33,861 nt of DNA. Origin: Spirochaetes bacterium ADurb.BinA120. GTDB taxonomy: Bacteria; Spirochaetota; UBA4802; UBA5368. Position numbers and translations under genes: made by a program. Numbering within the stretch: the stretch's first letter is position 1; each line of letters opens with the position of its first letter. Location: assembly GCA_002069125.1 (NCBI GenBank), contig MVZN01000029.1, positions 1 to 33,861 on the forward strand, given 5' to 3'. Of the stretch, positions 1-6,651 are shown piece after piece. The notes under the pieces were generated by a model, which saw only the letters and a list, made by a program, of their open reading frames with translations, searched no databases and was not told the origin of the DNA.

Positions 1-34
1 TTCAACTTTCAACTTTGAACTTTTGACTTTCGAC
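1..34. repeat. AACTTTN heptamer tandem repeat, copy 1
   Basis: The window opens with imperfect tandem heptamers of the form AACTTTC, AACTTTG, AACTTTT, GACTTTC, ending in GAC. A shorter version of the same block recurs at 98-125. The two copies flank a GC-rich double hairpin. This looks like a dispersed intergenic repeat rather than coding sequence. Its left limit is cut by the window edge. Confidence 0.6.
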
Positions 35-40
35 TGTTAT

Positions 41-80
41 CCCCCGGCGCTCTGCGCCACCCCCGGAGGGGGTTTATGTT
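41..80 (+). terminator. GC-rich double hairpin, possible terminator
   Basis: Two adjacent stems are visible: GGCGC/GCGCC (46-50 with 54-58), then ACCCCC-GGA-GGGGGT (59-64 with 68-73). The second is followed by TTTATGTT. This could terminate a plus-strand gene lying left of the window. The T-run is short, and the hairpin may instead belong to the repeat unit that surrounds it. Confidence 0.35.
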
Positions 81-97
81 AATGCCGATGGCCGAGC

Positions 98-125
98 TTT
101 CAACTTTCAACTTTGAACTTTCGAC
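98..125. repeat. AACTTTN heptamer tandem repeat, copy 2
   Basis: This is a direct repeat of the block at 1-34. It shares TTCAACTTTCAACTTTGAAC and the terminal TTTCGAC but lacks one heptamer. The change in heptamer number between copies is what slippage would produce. A further 9-bp inverted pair, GCATGGAGC (146-154) and GCTCCATGC (172-180), lies between this repeat and murB. Confidence 0.6.
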
Positions 126-223
126 AGCTCATAAAACCCAGCCGGGCATGGAGCGCCATAGCACGCATGGGGCTCCATGCGAATCCTATTTCCCCGCGCT
201 GAAAAAGAAAGGACAGATTCTCT

Positions 224-252
224 TTGACAAAAGCCGCCCATTTACCGATTGT
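224..252 (+). promoter_or_regulatory. possible murB promoter
   Basis: A consensus -35 TTGACA (224-229) is followed 17 nt later by a weak -10, GATTGT (247-252). If used, transcription would begin within a few bases of the murB ATG at 261, giving an almost leaderless message. That would agree with the lack of a Shine-Dalgarno sequence there. The -10 match is only 3 of 6. Confidence 0.3.
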
Positions 253-260
253 GTTTCGGT

Positions 261-1184
261 ATGAAAACCCGAATCTCGGCGGATATTATAAGGCGCTTCG
301 AGCCATTGGGCGAGGTCTTTATCGACGAGCCGCTTGCCAGACACACCACGTTCAGGACCGGCGGCCCGGCCGACGTTATGGTAATACCCTCCGGGGTGGG
401 GGAGCTCGCCGAGCTCGTCCGTATATGCACGGAGCACGGCCTTCCGCGCACCGTTATCGGCGGAGGATCCAACCTGCTGGTTGGAGACCGGGGAATTCGA
501 GGCGTAACGGTGTGCGTATCGGCGGACTCGCTTGGAAAGTCGGGGCTTTCGATAGAGGGTGATTCGGTCCTCTCATCGGCCTCTCTTTGCAAAAAAGAAT
601 TTGTTACGGCCTGTGCCGGGGAGGGCCTGGCCGGAATGGAGTTTATGGCCGGGATTCCCGGCTGCATGGGCGGCGGCATCATCATGAACGCCGGGACCGT
701 GGACGGAAATTTTGCGGATATTCTGAATAGAATCGAGTATGTAAACGCCGCCGGCGAAGTGAAACGGCTCGAGGTGACCCCCTCCATGGCGCGCTACCGG
801 CGCCTCGACGTGGAGGAGGGCGCGGTAATAACGGCCGGATGGTTCAGGCTGCGCCGAGCGGACGACCCGGATGCGCTAAGGCAACGTATAAGGGAAATTC
901 TCGACGAGAGGGCGAAAAAGCACCCGCTCGACTACCCGTCCGCAGGCTCGGTGTTTAAAAATCCCGACGGTCGCTTCTCATGGAAGCTTATAAACGACGC
1001 AGGGCTCAAGGGGCGGCGCGTGGGCGGGGCCATGGTATCGGAGCTGCACACGAATTTTATCATCAACGCGGGAGGGGCCAGCTCTGCGGACGTACGAGGG
1101 CTTATTGAAATAATCCGCGAAAAGGTGTATACTATATATGGAGTGACGCTCGAGCCGGAGGTCAGGCTGATCGGAGAGTTCTGA
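261..1184 (+). CDS. murB: UDP-N-acetylenolpyruvoylglucosamine reductase MurB
   Basis: MurB is the cytoplasmic FAD enzyme that reduces UDP-GlcNAc-enolpyruvate to UDP-MurNAc with NADPH in peptidoglycan precursor synthesis. Visible family motifs are the N-terminal N/H-T-T-F-R-T-GG-like block (HTTFRTGG), the FAD-binding IGGGSNLL, GMEFMAGIPG, the catalytic-region AGSVFKNP, and the C-terminal NAGGAS segment. About 307 residues matches bacterial MurB. The frame is closed by a stop at 225-227, so only TTG 249 or ATG 261 can start it. ATG is preferred and leaves a natural N-terminus. No Shine-Dalgarno is seen. The exonuclease gene follows on the same strand 75 bp downstream, so the two may be cotranscribed. 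Confidence 0.95.
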   Translation: MKTRISADIIRRFEPLGEVFIDEPLARHTTFRTGGPADVMVIPSGVGELAELVRICTEHGLPRTVIGGGSNLLVGDRGIRGVTVCVSADSLGKSGLSIEGDSVLSSASLCKKEFVTACAGEGLAGMEFMAGIPGCMGGGIIMNAGTVDGNFADILNRIEYVNAAGEVKRLEVTPSMARYRRLDVEEGAVITAGWFRLRRADDPDALRQRIREILDERAKKHPLDYPSAGSVFKNPDGRFSWKLINDAGLKGRRVGGAMVSELHTNFIINAGGASSADVRGLIEIIREKVYTIYGVTLEPEVRLIGEF

Positions 1185-1259
1185 TCGAGCCGCGTGGTTT
1201 CGGCGCGCGTCCCGCAGGCGAAGCACCGGGCGAAGCTCCTTGAAAGGAATCCGTTCTTT

Positions 1260-2075
1260 ATGGTCAACGAATACACGATGCTCAGCGAGGCGGTCTTCTG
1301 CACGCTGGACTTCGAGACAACCGGCGTGAATCCGGCGCTGGATCGCATAGTCGAAATCGGCATGGTCCGCTTCACGCTCGACGAAACGCTCGACACCTTC
1401 TCCACCCTCATCGATCCGGACCAGGAGATACCCGAGAGCGCCACCGAAATCCATGGCATAACCAACGATATGGTGTGCGGGGCGCCGCGCATGGACGCGG
1501 TATTGCCGGAGCTTAAGACCTTCATGGGGGACGCGACGCTGGTAATACAGAACCCGCGCTTCGACCTTACATTCCTCGAGGTCGCCTTTAAAAGGACCGA
1601 GCTCGGCGTTCCGCCGCTTTCGGCCTACGACACCGTGCGCCTGTCGCGCAAGACCTTTGTAAATTTTCCCAACTACCGGCTGGAAACGCTCTGCGCCAGG
1701 CTCGATATCGAGAGTACGGGCCATCATCGCGCGCTTGCCGACGCACGCTCGTGCATGGAGGTGTTCCGTAGGATAGTGCGCTTTCACGACGCGGACGGGA
1801 GCTGGACCATGAAAGACCTTACCCGCCTGCATGGGGACGCCATGCAGCCCCAGCTCTCGCGCAAGCAGAAGCGCCGAATGAACCTGGGCAACGACATCTA
1901 CATCGGAGACGTCGTAAAGATCCGATATATGGACGAGAGCGGGCGCGTTACCACGAGGCGCATCCTCCCCAAGGAGGTCGTCCGCCAGGGGAACAGGACC
2001 TATATTCACGCGTTCTGTTACATGCGAAACGAGGACCGCTATTTCAATACGCGGAGGATACTCAAGGTTTACTGA
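1260..2075 (+). CDS. DnaQ-like DEDDh exonuclease with C-terminal WYL-like domain
   Basis: This is a 3'-5' exonuclease of the DNA polymerase III epsilon type, followed by an extra domain. The DEDDh residues are all visible: D17 and E19 in LDFETTG, D102 in PRFDLTFLE, and H156 and D161 in HHRALADA. Residues 1-175 make up the nuclease. After a basic linker (around 198-208), residues 212-271 form a beta-rich tail with the pattern RRILPKEVV...YIHAFCYMRNEDRYFNTRRI, which resembles a WYL domain. WYL domains usually sense ligands or nucleic acid. The ATG at 1260 is chosen because AAAGGA lies 11 nt upstream; a GTG at 1194 is possible but has no ribosome site. The nuclease call is firm. The WYL assignment is by eye. 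Confidence 0.85.
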   Translation: MVNEYTMLSEAVFCTLDFETTGVNPALDRIVEIGMVRFTLDETLDTFSTLIDPDQEIPESATEIHGITNDMVCGAPRMDAVLPELKTFMGDATLVIQNPRFDLTFLEVAFKRTELGVPPLSAYDTVRLSRKTFVNFPNYRLETLCARLDIESTGHHRALADARSCMEVFRRIVRFHDADGSWTMKDLTRLHGDAMQPQLSRKQKRRMNLGNDIYIGDVVKIRYMDESGRVTTRRILPKEVVRQGNRTYIHAFCYMRNEDRYFNTRRILKVY

Positions 2076-2083
2076 GTGCAGTT

Positions 2084-2377
2084 TCAGTGTTCAGAGCAGT
2101 AGAGGTGCTTGAGGGTGCCGAGGAGCTCGGAGATCCTGGGGTCGCTGATCGAGTAAAACATAAAATTGGCTTCCTTGCGCCGGTTTACCATGTATATCTT
2201 CCGGAGCACGGTGAGGTGCTGGGAGATGTTGGAGATGGACGATCCAAATTCCTTCTCTATCTCGCCAACGGTCTTTTCTCCGTCCATGAGAAAACAGAGG
2301 ATCTTGAGACGGATGGGATGGGCGATCGATTTGAGGATCTCGCTTGTCTGATTTACCTGGTCATCCGAGAAAAGCAC
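2084..2377 (-). CDS. ArsR-family winged-helix repressor
   Basis: This is a small winged-helix DNA-binding protein of the ArsR/SmtB class. The signature is AHPIRLKILCFL, then TVGEIEKEFGSSISNISQHLTVLR, in which the second helix is the recognition helix, followed by a beta-wing with basic residues (VNRRKEANFMFYSI). The classical ELCVC metal site is absent. The only cysteines are one in helix 2 and one in the C-terminal LYCSEH, so it may sense something other than arsenite or be redox-responsive. A GTG start at 2377 is chosen because AGGAGG lies 8 nt upstream, giving 97 residues. The longer frame to 2446 would begin inside the likely promoter. It is convergent with the exonuclease gene (8-bp gap) and divergent from the PLP decarboxylase gene. 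Confidence 0.85.
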   Translation of the reverse strand: MLFSDDQVNQTSEILKSIAHPIRLKILCFLMDGEKTVGEIEKEFGSSISNISQHLTVLRKIYMVNRRKEANFMFYSISDPRISELLGTLKHLYCSEH

Positions 2378-2416
2378 AATTCGGCCCTCCTGACTCCAAT
2401 TGTTTAAGTATTCCAC

Positions 2417-2446
2417 TATCCAATAAAAAAGTAAATTAGCTGTCAA
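2417..2446 (-). promoter_or_regulatory. possible arsR-type gene promoter
   Basis: Reading the minus strand, a perfect TTGACA (2446-2441) is followed after 18 nt by TGGATA (2422-2417), a poor -10. The -35 is strong and the AT content is locally high. A partial dyad TATT-N9-AATA surrounds the -10, where an ArsR protein could bind. Confidence 0.3.
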
Positions 2447-2479
2447 TCCTTTTTCATATCCCTTCGCGCCATTCGATCA

Positions 2480-2541
2480 CCGGATTTCCGAGGAGTATGC
2501 GAGTATGTACGGATGAGAGAACCAAAGGGCCGGAAATCCGG
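2480..2541. other. divergent intergenic region with 11-bp inverted repeat
   Basis: The 420 bp between the ArsR gene and the PLP decarboxylase gene holds no convincing gene. It contains a perfect 11-bp inverted repeat, CCGGATTTCCG (2480-2490) and CGGAAATCCGG (2531-2541), with 40 nt between the arms. This could be a paired operator or a cruciform-forming element. No regulator can be assigned from sequence. Confidence 0.4.
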
Positions 2542-2704
2542 ATTTTCGGACGAGTCCTCCCTGGAGGCGCGCTTATGGAGGGCCCTTTTTTGGAATGTTT
2601 TCGGTGTATTTGCTACATTTTGGATTAACGCGCGCAAGGGTGTCGCGCCGTGTTTCCCGCCGCCGTCGCCGGGCCGGAATACAGGCGCGCCATTGTAAAA
2701 GTAC

Positions 2705-2732
2705 TTGCAAAAATGAATTTGATCAATTTTAT
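2705..2732 (+). promoter_or_regulatory. possible promoter of PLP decarboxylase gene
   Basis: TTGCAA (2705-2710), 16 nt, then TTTTAT (2727-2732), each matching 4 of 6 consensus bases, sit in a locally AT-rich stretch about 65 bp before the ATG at 2798. Confidence 0.3.
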
Positions 2733-2797
2733 GGGCGGGGGCCGTGCGGCGAAAGGGCCTTCCCATTTCCAGACTCCCTGGCAGGCGTTCGGACACC

Positions 2798-4516
2798 ATG
2801 AAGCTCTTCGAAGCGATTGAGGAAAAACGAACGACAGAGGTTCGGGCCGACCTCGAGCATCTGCGCAAGCTGTTTATCATGCCGGATTCCCCGGACAAGT
2901 TCCTGGAATTCGGTCACGAACTCCTCGACCTCATCCACACATTCTTCAAATCCAAGGGCGGAATTCACAGCGAGATATCGCTTCCCGAGCTTGCAAAAAT
3001 CTTTTCGGTGATGGAGATACCGCGCCATCCAAGCCTTCTTAAAGATATCCTGGGCGAGATCAAGTCCAAGGTCATCGCCCATTCGGTGAAGGTGGGAAAC
3101 CCCTATTACATCGGGCACATGACAAGCGCCATCCCCTATTTCATGATCCTTCTGGAGATGATTATAGCGGCCCTCAACCAGAACCAGGTGAAAATCGAGA
3201 CCGCCAAGGCCTCCACCTTCCTGGAGCGGGAGCTCATCGCCTGGATACACCGGCTCATCTTCGACCGTTCGCCGAACTTCTACCGCACGCATGTGCAGAA
3301 CCACCGCATAGCGCTGGGAAACGTGACGCTCGACGGCACCATGGCCAACCTTACCGCGCTAATGGTGGCTCGCAACAAGGCCTTCCCGGCCAGCGGGCGC
3401 TTCCCCGGTATCCGCAAGGCCGGCATCTACGACGCGTACCGGTATTATAACTGCGAAAGGGCCGTTATCCTGGTGTCGGCGCGCGGGCACTATTCAATCG
3501 AAAAGATCGCGCGTATCCTCGGGTTGGGAAACCACAACGTGATCAAGATTCCGGTCGATGCGGGAAACCGGATCGATATCGCGCGCCTTCGCCAGGTCTG
3601 CGCGCGAATCAGGGAGCGGAACGAGCGGCCCGGCGAAAAGACGAAGATCGTCGCGATAATCGGGATTGCCGGAACGACCGAAACAGGCAATATCGACGAT
3701 CTCGTCGAGCTTAGGCGCATCGCCGACGAGAACGGCACCTACTTCCATGTCGACGCGGCATGGGGAGGGGCGCTGCTTATCGTCGACAAGTATCGCCACC
3801 TTTTCAAGGGCATCGATCGCGCCGATTCGGTGACCTTCGACGCGCACAAGCTGATGTACTCGCCGCTCTCGATGGGAATGGTGCTCTTTCGAAACGAAAC
3901 GGCTCTAAACTACATCAAGCACGCCTCCAATTACATTATACGCCCCGACTCCGTCGACCAGGGGCGTTTTACCGTGGAGGGCTCACGTCCGTTCTCCTGC
4001 CTGAAGCCCTGGGTCACCTTTAAGATCTTCGGCAAGGAGGGTTTTCGCATACTGTTCGACCACGCCTTCGAGATAACCGGCGCGCTAAGGGACATCATTA
4101 CGCGTCACCCCGACTTCGAGGCGATGAATGTTCCGGAGATTTTCATATTCAATTACCGCTACGTGCCCAGGGGCATACGGCCCCGCCTCGACGCGCTCAT
4201 GCGGGATATCGACTCCGAGGCCGATCCCTACCGCGTAACCAAGCTCCTCAAGCGCCTCAGGCGCATAAACGAGGCCCTGAACGACCTGAATATCGAGCTC
4301 CACAGGGCCATCCGCCAGGAGGACAACAGCTTCGTGTCGCGCACCATGATGGAATCCACTCGCTACAATCCGCAGAAGATCGTGGTGCTCCGCGCGGTCA
4401 CCATCAACCCCCTCACCACGCCCGAGATACTGAACGAGATCGTCGAAGAACAGAGCGCCCTCGGCGCGCGGATATACAAATCGGAGTTCGCCGATATCCT
4501 TGAAAAACTACAGTAG
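2798..4516 (+). CDS. panP: group II PLP-dependent decarboxylase, PanP-like (aspartate 1-decarboxylase)
   Basis: This is a fold-type I pyridoxal-phosphate decarboxylase of the glutamate/aspartate decarboxylase group. The cofactor lysine is K351 in FDAHKLMYSP, and the Asp that pairs with the pyridine nitrogen is D319 in HVDAAWGG. The segment GHMTSAIPYF, followed by ALNQNQVKIETAKASTFLER, matches my memory of PanP, the alternative aspartate decarboxylase that makes beta-alanine when PanD is absent. A panB gene lies 13 kb away at 17242. At 572 residues it is close to the PanP family size. The ATG at 2798 is used; a GTG at 2744 would add 18 residues of unlikely composition. The C-terminal 100 residues carry charged helices. 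Decarboxylase is firm; aspartate as substrate is inferred, with glutamate or tyrosine as alternatives. Confidence 0.8.
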   Translation: MKLFEAIEEKRTTEVRADLEHLRKLFIMPDSPDKFLEFGHELLDLIHTFFKSKGGIHSEISLPELAKIFSVMEIPRHPSLLKDILGEIKSKVIAHSVKVGNPYYIGHMTSAIPYFMILLEMIIAALNQNQVKIETAKASTFLERELIAWIHRLIFDRSPNFYRTHVQNHRIALGNVTLDGTMANLTALMVARNKAFPASGRFPGIRKAGIYDAYRYYNCERAVILVSARGHYSIEKIARILGLGNHNVIKIPVDAGNRIDIARLRQVCARIRERNERPGEKTKIVAIIGIAGTTETGNIDDLVELRRIADENGTYFHVDAAWGGALLIVDKYRHLFKGIDRADSVTFDAHKLMYSPLSMGMVLFRNETALNYIKHASNYIIRPDSVDQGRFTVEGSRPFSCLKPWVTFKIFGKEGFRILFDHAFEITGALRDIITRHPDFEAMNVPEIFIFNYRYVPRGIRPRLDALMRDIDSEADPYRVTKLLKRLRRINEALNDLNIELHRAIRQEDNSFVSRTMMESTRYNPQKIVVLRAVTINPLTTPEILNEIVEEQSALGARIYKSEFADILEKLQ

Positions 4517-5531
4517 CATCGCCCCGTTTGCCCTCCCGCTTGTGTCCTTTGCCGCCGCGGCGTGCATTCTCCTGATTCCCTCAACGGCTTCCGCGGCCGA
4601 AAGAGAACGAAAAACCTACGCGCTCCTCGGGGGCGGCGCTCTTTGTTCCGTGGACGACGGCGGACTTACGCCCCTTCCAATCGGTCCGGGGGTGACCCGG
4701 TATGTCGTGGAGAATGGGGCGGTATTCTACGTGCGCGCCGAAGAGGGGCGGGTACTTGCCGGCCGCTGGTCCCCCGGCGCCGCATCCCCGGCGGAGCTCC
4801 CGCTGGATGTGGCGGGCGGAGAGCCGACTCGGCTGCGCGGTTCGGGCCACACGATATACGCCCTGTATGCCTCGGAGAAGAACGGCGCGGGGACCCTGTA
4901 TGCGGGCGACATCAACAGCGGCGAAGTGCGTGAAGCGCCCGGAGTGTACGATTTCACCCTCTACGACGGCCGGCCGGTCCTCCTGGAGCGCGGGGGCGAT
5001 GGCCTTCGCTGCGCCATAGGGGATACAAAAATACCGCTCCTTCCGGGGATCGGGGCAAAATTTGGCGACTGCGCGGATGGCCGGCTTTTCATCATATCGG
5101 ACGGGGAGCATACCGAGATAATCGATGCCGTCGCGGCCAGGGCCGTTTACCGGTACTCCGAGACCGCCGCCTATCGCGCGCCGACCACTCATAATCTCGA
5201 GCTGGAGGCCGTCGATGATACGATAGGGCCCCCATCCGGCCGGATGATTTTTTACCGGGTGATGATAAACGGCAGGGATGCAGGCCGCACGGACACCGGC
5301 CCCGCCGAAACGCGCCGCGTGTTCAGGCAATCCGTTGCGGCCGGGGAGTACATGGTGCTTGCGCCCGAGCGCTGGGAGCTCAATCTAAAAAGGGAGCGCT
5401 ACGAGAGGGCGAACAACATCCTTCAGCCGGAGCCCATGCGGCTATTTGTCCCGGAGGGGATCGTTCTGAAGGTGTCTATCAGTTTCGACGGGCGCTCGTA
5501 CAGGGTGAGCGCGTCGCCGGTTGTCGACTAA
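4500..5531 (+). CDS. exported protein of unknown function, possible beta-propeller
   Basis: I do not recognise the family. The protein has a clear Sec signal peptide (residues 1 to about 33: Lys near the start, hydrophobic run, cleavage near STASAAE). The mature part is beta-rich, with repeating short blocks such as YALLGGGALCSV, ARGRVLAGRW-like and TLYAGDINSGEV, as in degenerate propeller blades. The last 90 residues contain a PEGIVLKVSISFDGR segment typical of a beta-sandwich. The start is TTG at 4500, inside the end of the decarboxylase gene (17-bp overlap), which implies translational coupling. GGAG lies 13 nt upstream. No enzyme motif is visible. The overlap suggests a shared operon but not a shared pathway. 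Confidence 0.65.
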   Translation: MKNYSSIAPFALPLVSFAAAACILLIPSTASAAERERKTYALLGGGALCSVDDGGLTPLPIGPGVTRYVVENGAVFYVRAEEGRVLAGRWSPGAASPAELPLDVAGGEPTRLRGSGHTIYALYASEKNGAGTLYAGDINSGEVREAPGVYDFTLYDGRPVLLERGGDGLRCAIGDTKIPLLPGIGAKFGDCADGRLFIISDGEHTEIIDAVAARAVYRYSETAAYRAPTTHNLELEAVDDTIGPPSGRMIFYRVMINGRDAGRTDTGPAETRRVFRQSVAAGEYMVLAPERWELNLKRERYERANNILQPEPMRLFVPEGIVLKVSISFDGRSYRVSASPVVD

Positions 5532-5656
5532 TTCCCGCCCCGGACCTCCACGCATTATGGAGCGGTGCGACGCTTCTCGAAGCGGAAGTCCGGGAATCCT
5601 CGACCGGCGGATGGGGATGTGCGGAGGCTCGCGCTCCATCGGCATGCTGAAAAACG

Positions 5657-5688
5657 AAAGAGGCGATGATCGCTATCATCGCCTCTTT
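5657..5688 (-). terminator. rho-independent terminator, 14-bp stem
   Basis: A perfect inverted repeat, AAAGAGGCGATGAT, loop CGCT, ATCATCGCCTCTTT, lies between convergent genes. On the minus strand it is followed by CGTTTTTC, so it best terminates the minus-strand gene that ends at 5711. It may also stop transcripts coming from 5531. Confidence 0.85.
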
Positions 5689-5710
5689 GGAATATGGCCC
5701 TGTCGGACAT

Positions 5711-6568
5711 CTATTTAAAATCGTTCAACTGCTCGGTCTTCTTCTCGTCGGTTTCGACGATCTCCTGGATGTGCTTGTACTCCGGCGAATCCACGCCATA
5801 TTGCATTTCGGTCGCCTTGAGCATGTTGCGGTTTTTAAGCTGCTTGTACTTAAGCGCCTCCTCTTCGGACCCGAGGCGGAACTTGCCCACCATGTTTTCC
5901 ATGAAGCCGTAGCAACTGGTGAGATAGCGGTACGCCCACACGTCCTTGCTGTTCGCCTCGGTGAGGGAAATATAGCGCTCGAGGATGGGAATGCAGGGCT
6001 TCAGGTTCTGTACGTCATACTGGCAGGACACGTATACCTGGTATAGCCTCGACTGAAAGTTTACGAACTTCTGGTCCTTGCGCACCTCGGTGAACTGGAC
6101 CTCGTCGAGCTTGTTGATTGACCTGGTAAAGAAGGTGACCGCCTTCATCTTGGCGTCGTAGCGAAGCTTCGCTATCTGCCTTGCCTCCTGGTTTTTACGG
6201 TCGATCTCCTGCCAGTACCAGCGCTCGTTAAGGTTCTTCTTGTCCTTGTTGGCGGCGGTGAGCTTGGCGACCTCGTTTTCCATGTCTTCGAGGATGTCGA
6301 GGCCCGTTGAATATTCATCTATGGCCACTTTTAAAAGGTTCTCCGCGTATTCGCGGCTTAGCTTCTGGAGGTCGCGCATGGCCTGTACGTATGGTTTGAA
6401 GTCCTTTACGCGCCAGCCGCCGATGTCCTCGACCGGCTGTGCCGATTCCTTCTTGCCCTCCGCAGGGGCCTTGGGGGCCTCCTGGGCATATAGCGGCATA
6501 AACGCGGCAATGAAGGCCAGGATAGCCGTTCCGGTTATCAGCCTCATGGATGTAATTGCTCGTCTCAT
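5711..6568 (-). CDS. exported helical (TPR-like) protein of unknown function
   Basis: The family is not recognised. A signal peptide spans residues 1 to about 30 (MRRAITSMRLITG, then a hydrophobic run ending LYAQ/EAPK). The rest is strongly helical and charged. Aromatic and alanine spacing in segments such as AVTFFTRSINKL and CIPILERYISLTEANS, then WAYRYLTSCYGF, resembles TPR helices. The ATG at 6568 is chosen over longer frames because GAGG lies 6 nt before it and the signal peptide begins there. It is the last gene of the minus-strand envelope cluster, 84 bp after the SpoIID fusion gene. A scaffold or periplasmic adaptor role is plausible but unproven. Confidence 0.65.
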   Translation of the reverse strand: MRRAITSMRLITGTAILAFIAAFMPLYAQEAPKAPAEGKKESAQPVEDIGGWRVKDFKPYVQAMRDLQKLSREYAENLLKVAIDEYSTGLDILEDMENEVAKLTAANKDKKNLNERWYWQEIDRKNQEARQIAKLRYDAKMKAVTFFTRSINKLDEVQFTEVRKDQKFVNFQSRLYQVYVSCQYDVQNLKPCIPILERYISLTEANSKDVWAYRYLTSCYGFMENMVGKFRLGSEEEALKYKQLKNRNMLKATEMQYGVDSPEYKHIQEIVETDEKKTEQLNDFK

Positions 6569-6651
6569 AAAGAACCTCTTTATCCGGTGAATGATATATG
6601 CGTGCGCATGGACGTATATATGGAATATATCGGTCCGCCGCGGGATAAAAT

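Noticed and set aside
978-2009. 343-codon minus-strand frame opposite murB and the exonuclease gene
   Set aside because: It is antisense to two strongly conserved proteins, with composition typical of a GC-rich shadow frame.
2378-2446. Longer N-terminus for the ArsR-type regulator
   Set aside because: The extra 23 codons overlap the likely promoter, while a GTG with a perfect AGGAGG gives a normal-length protein.
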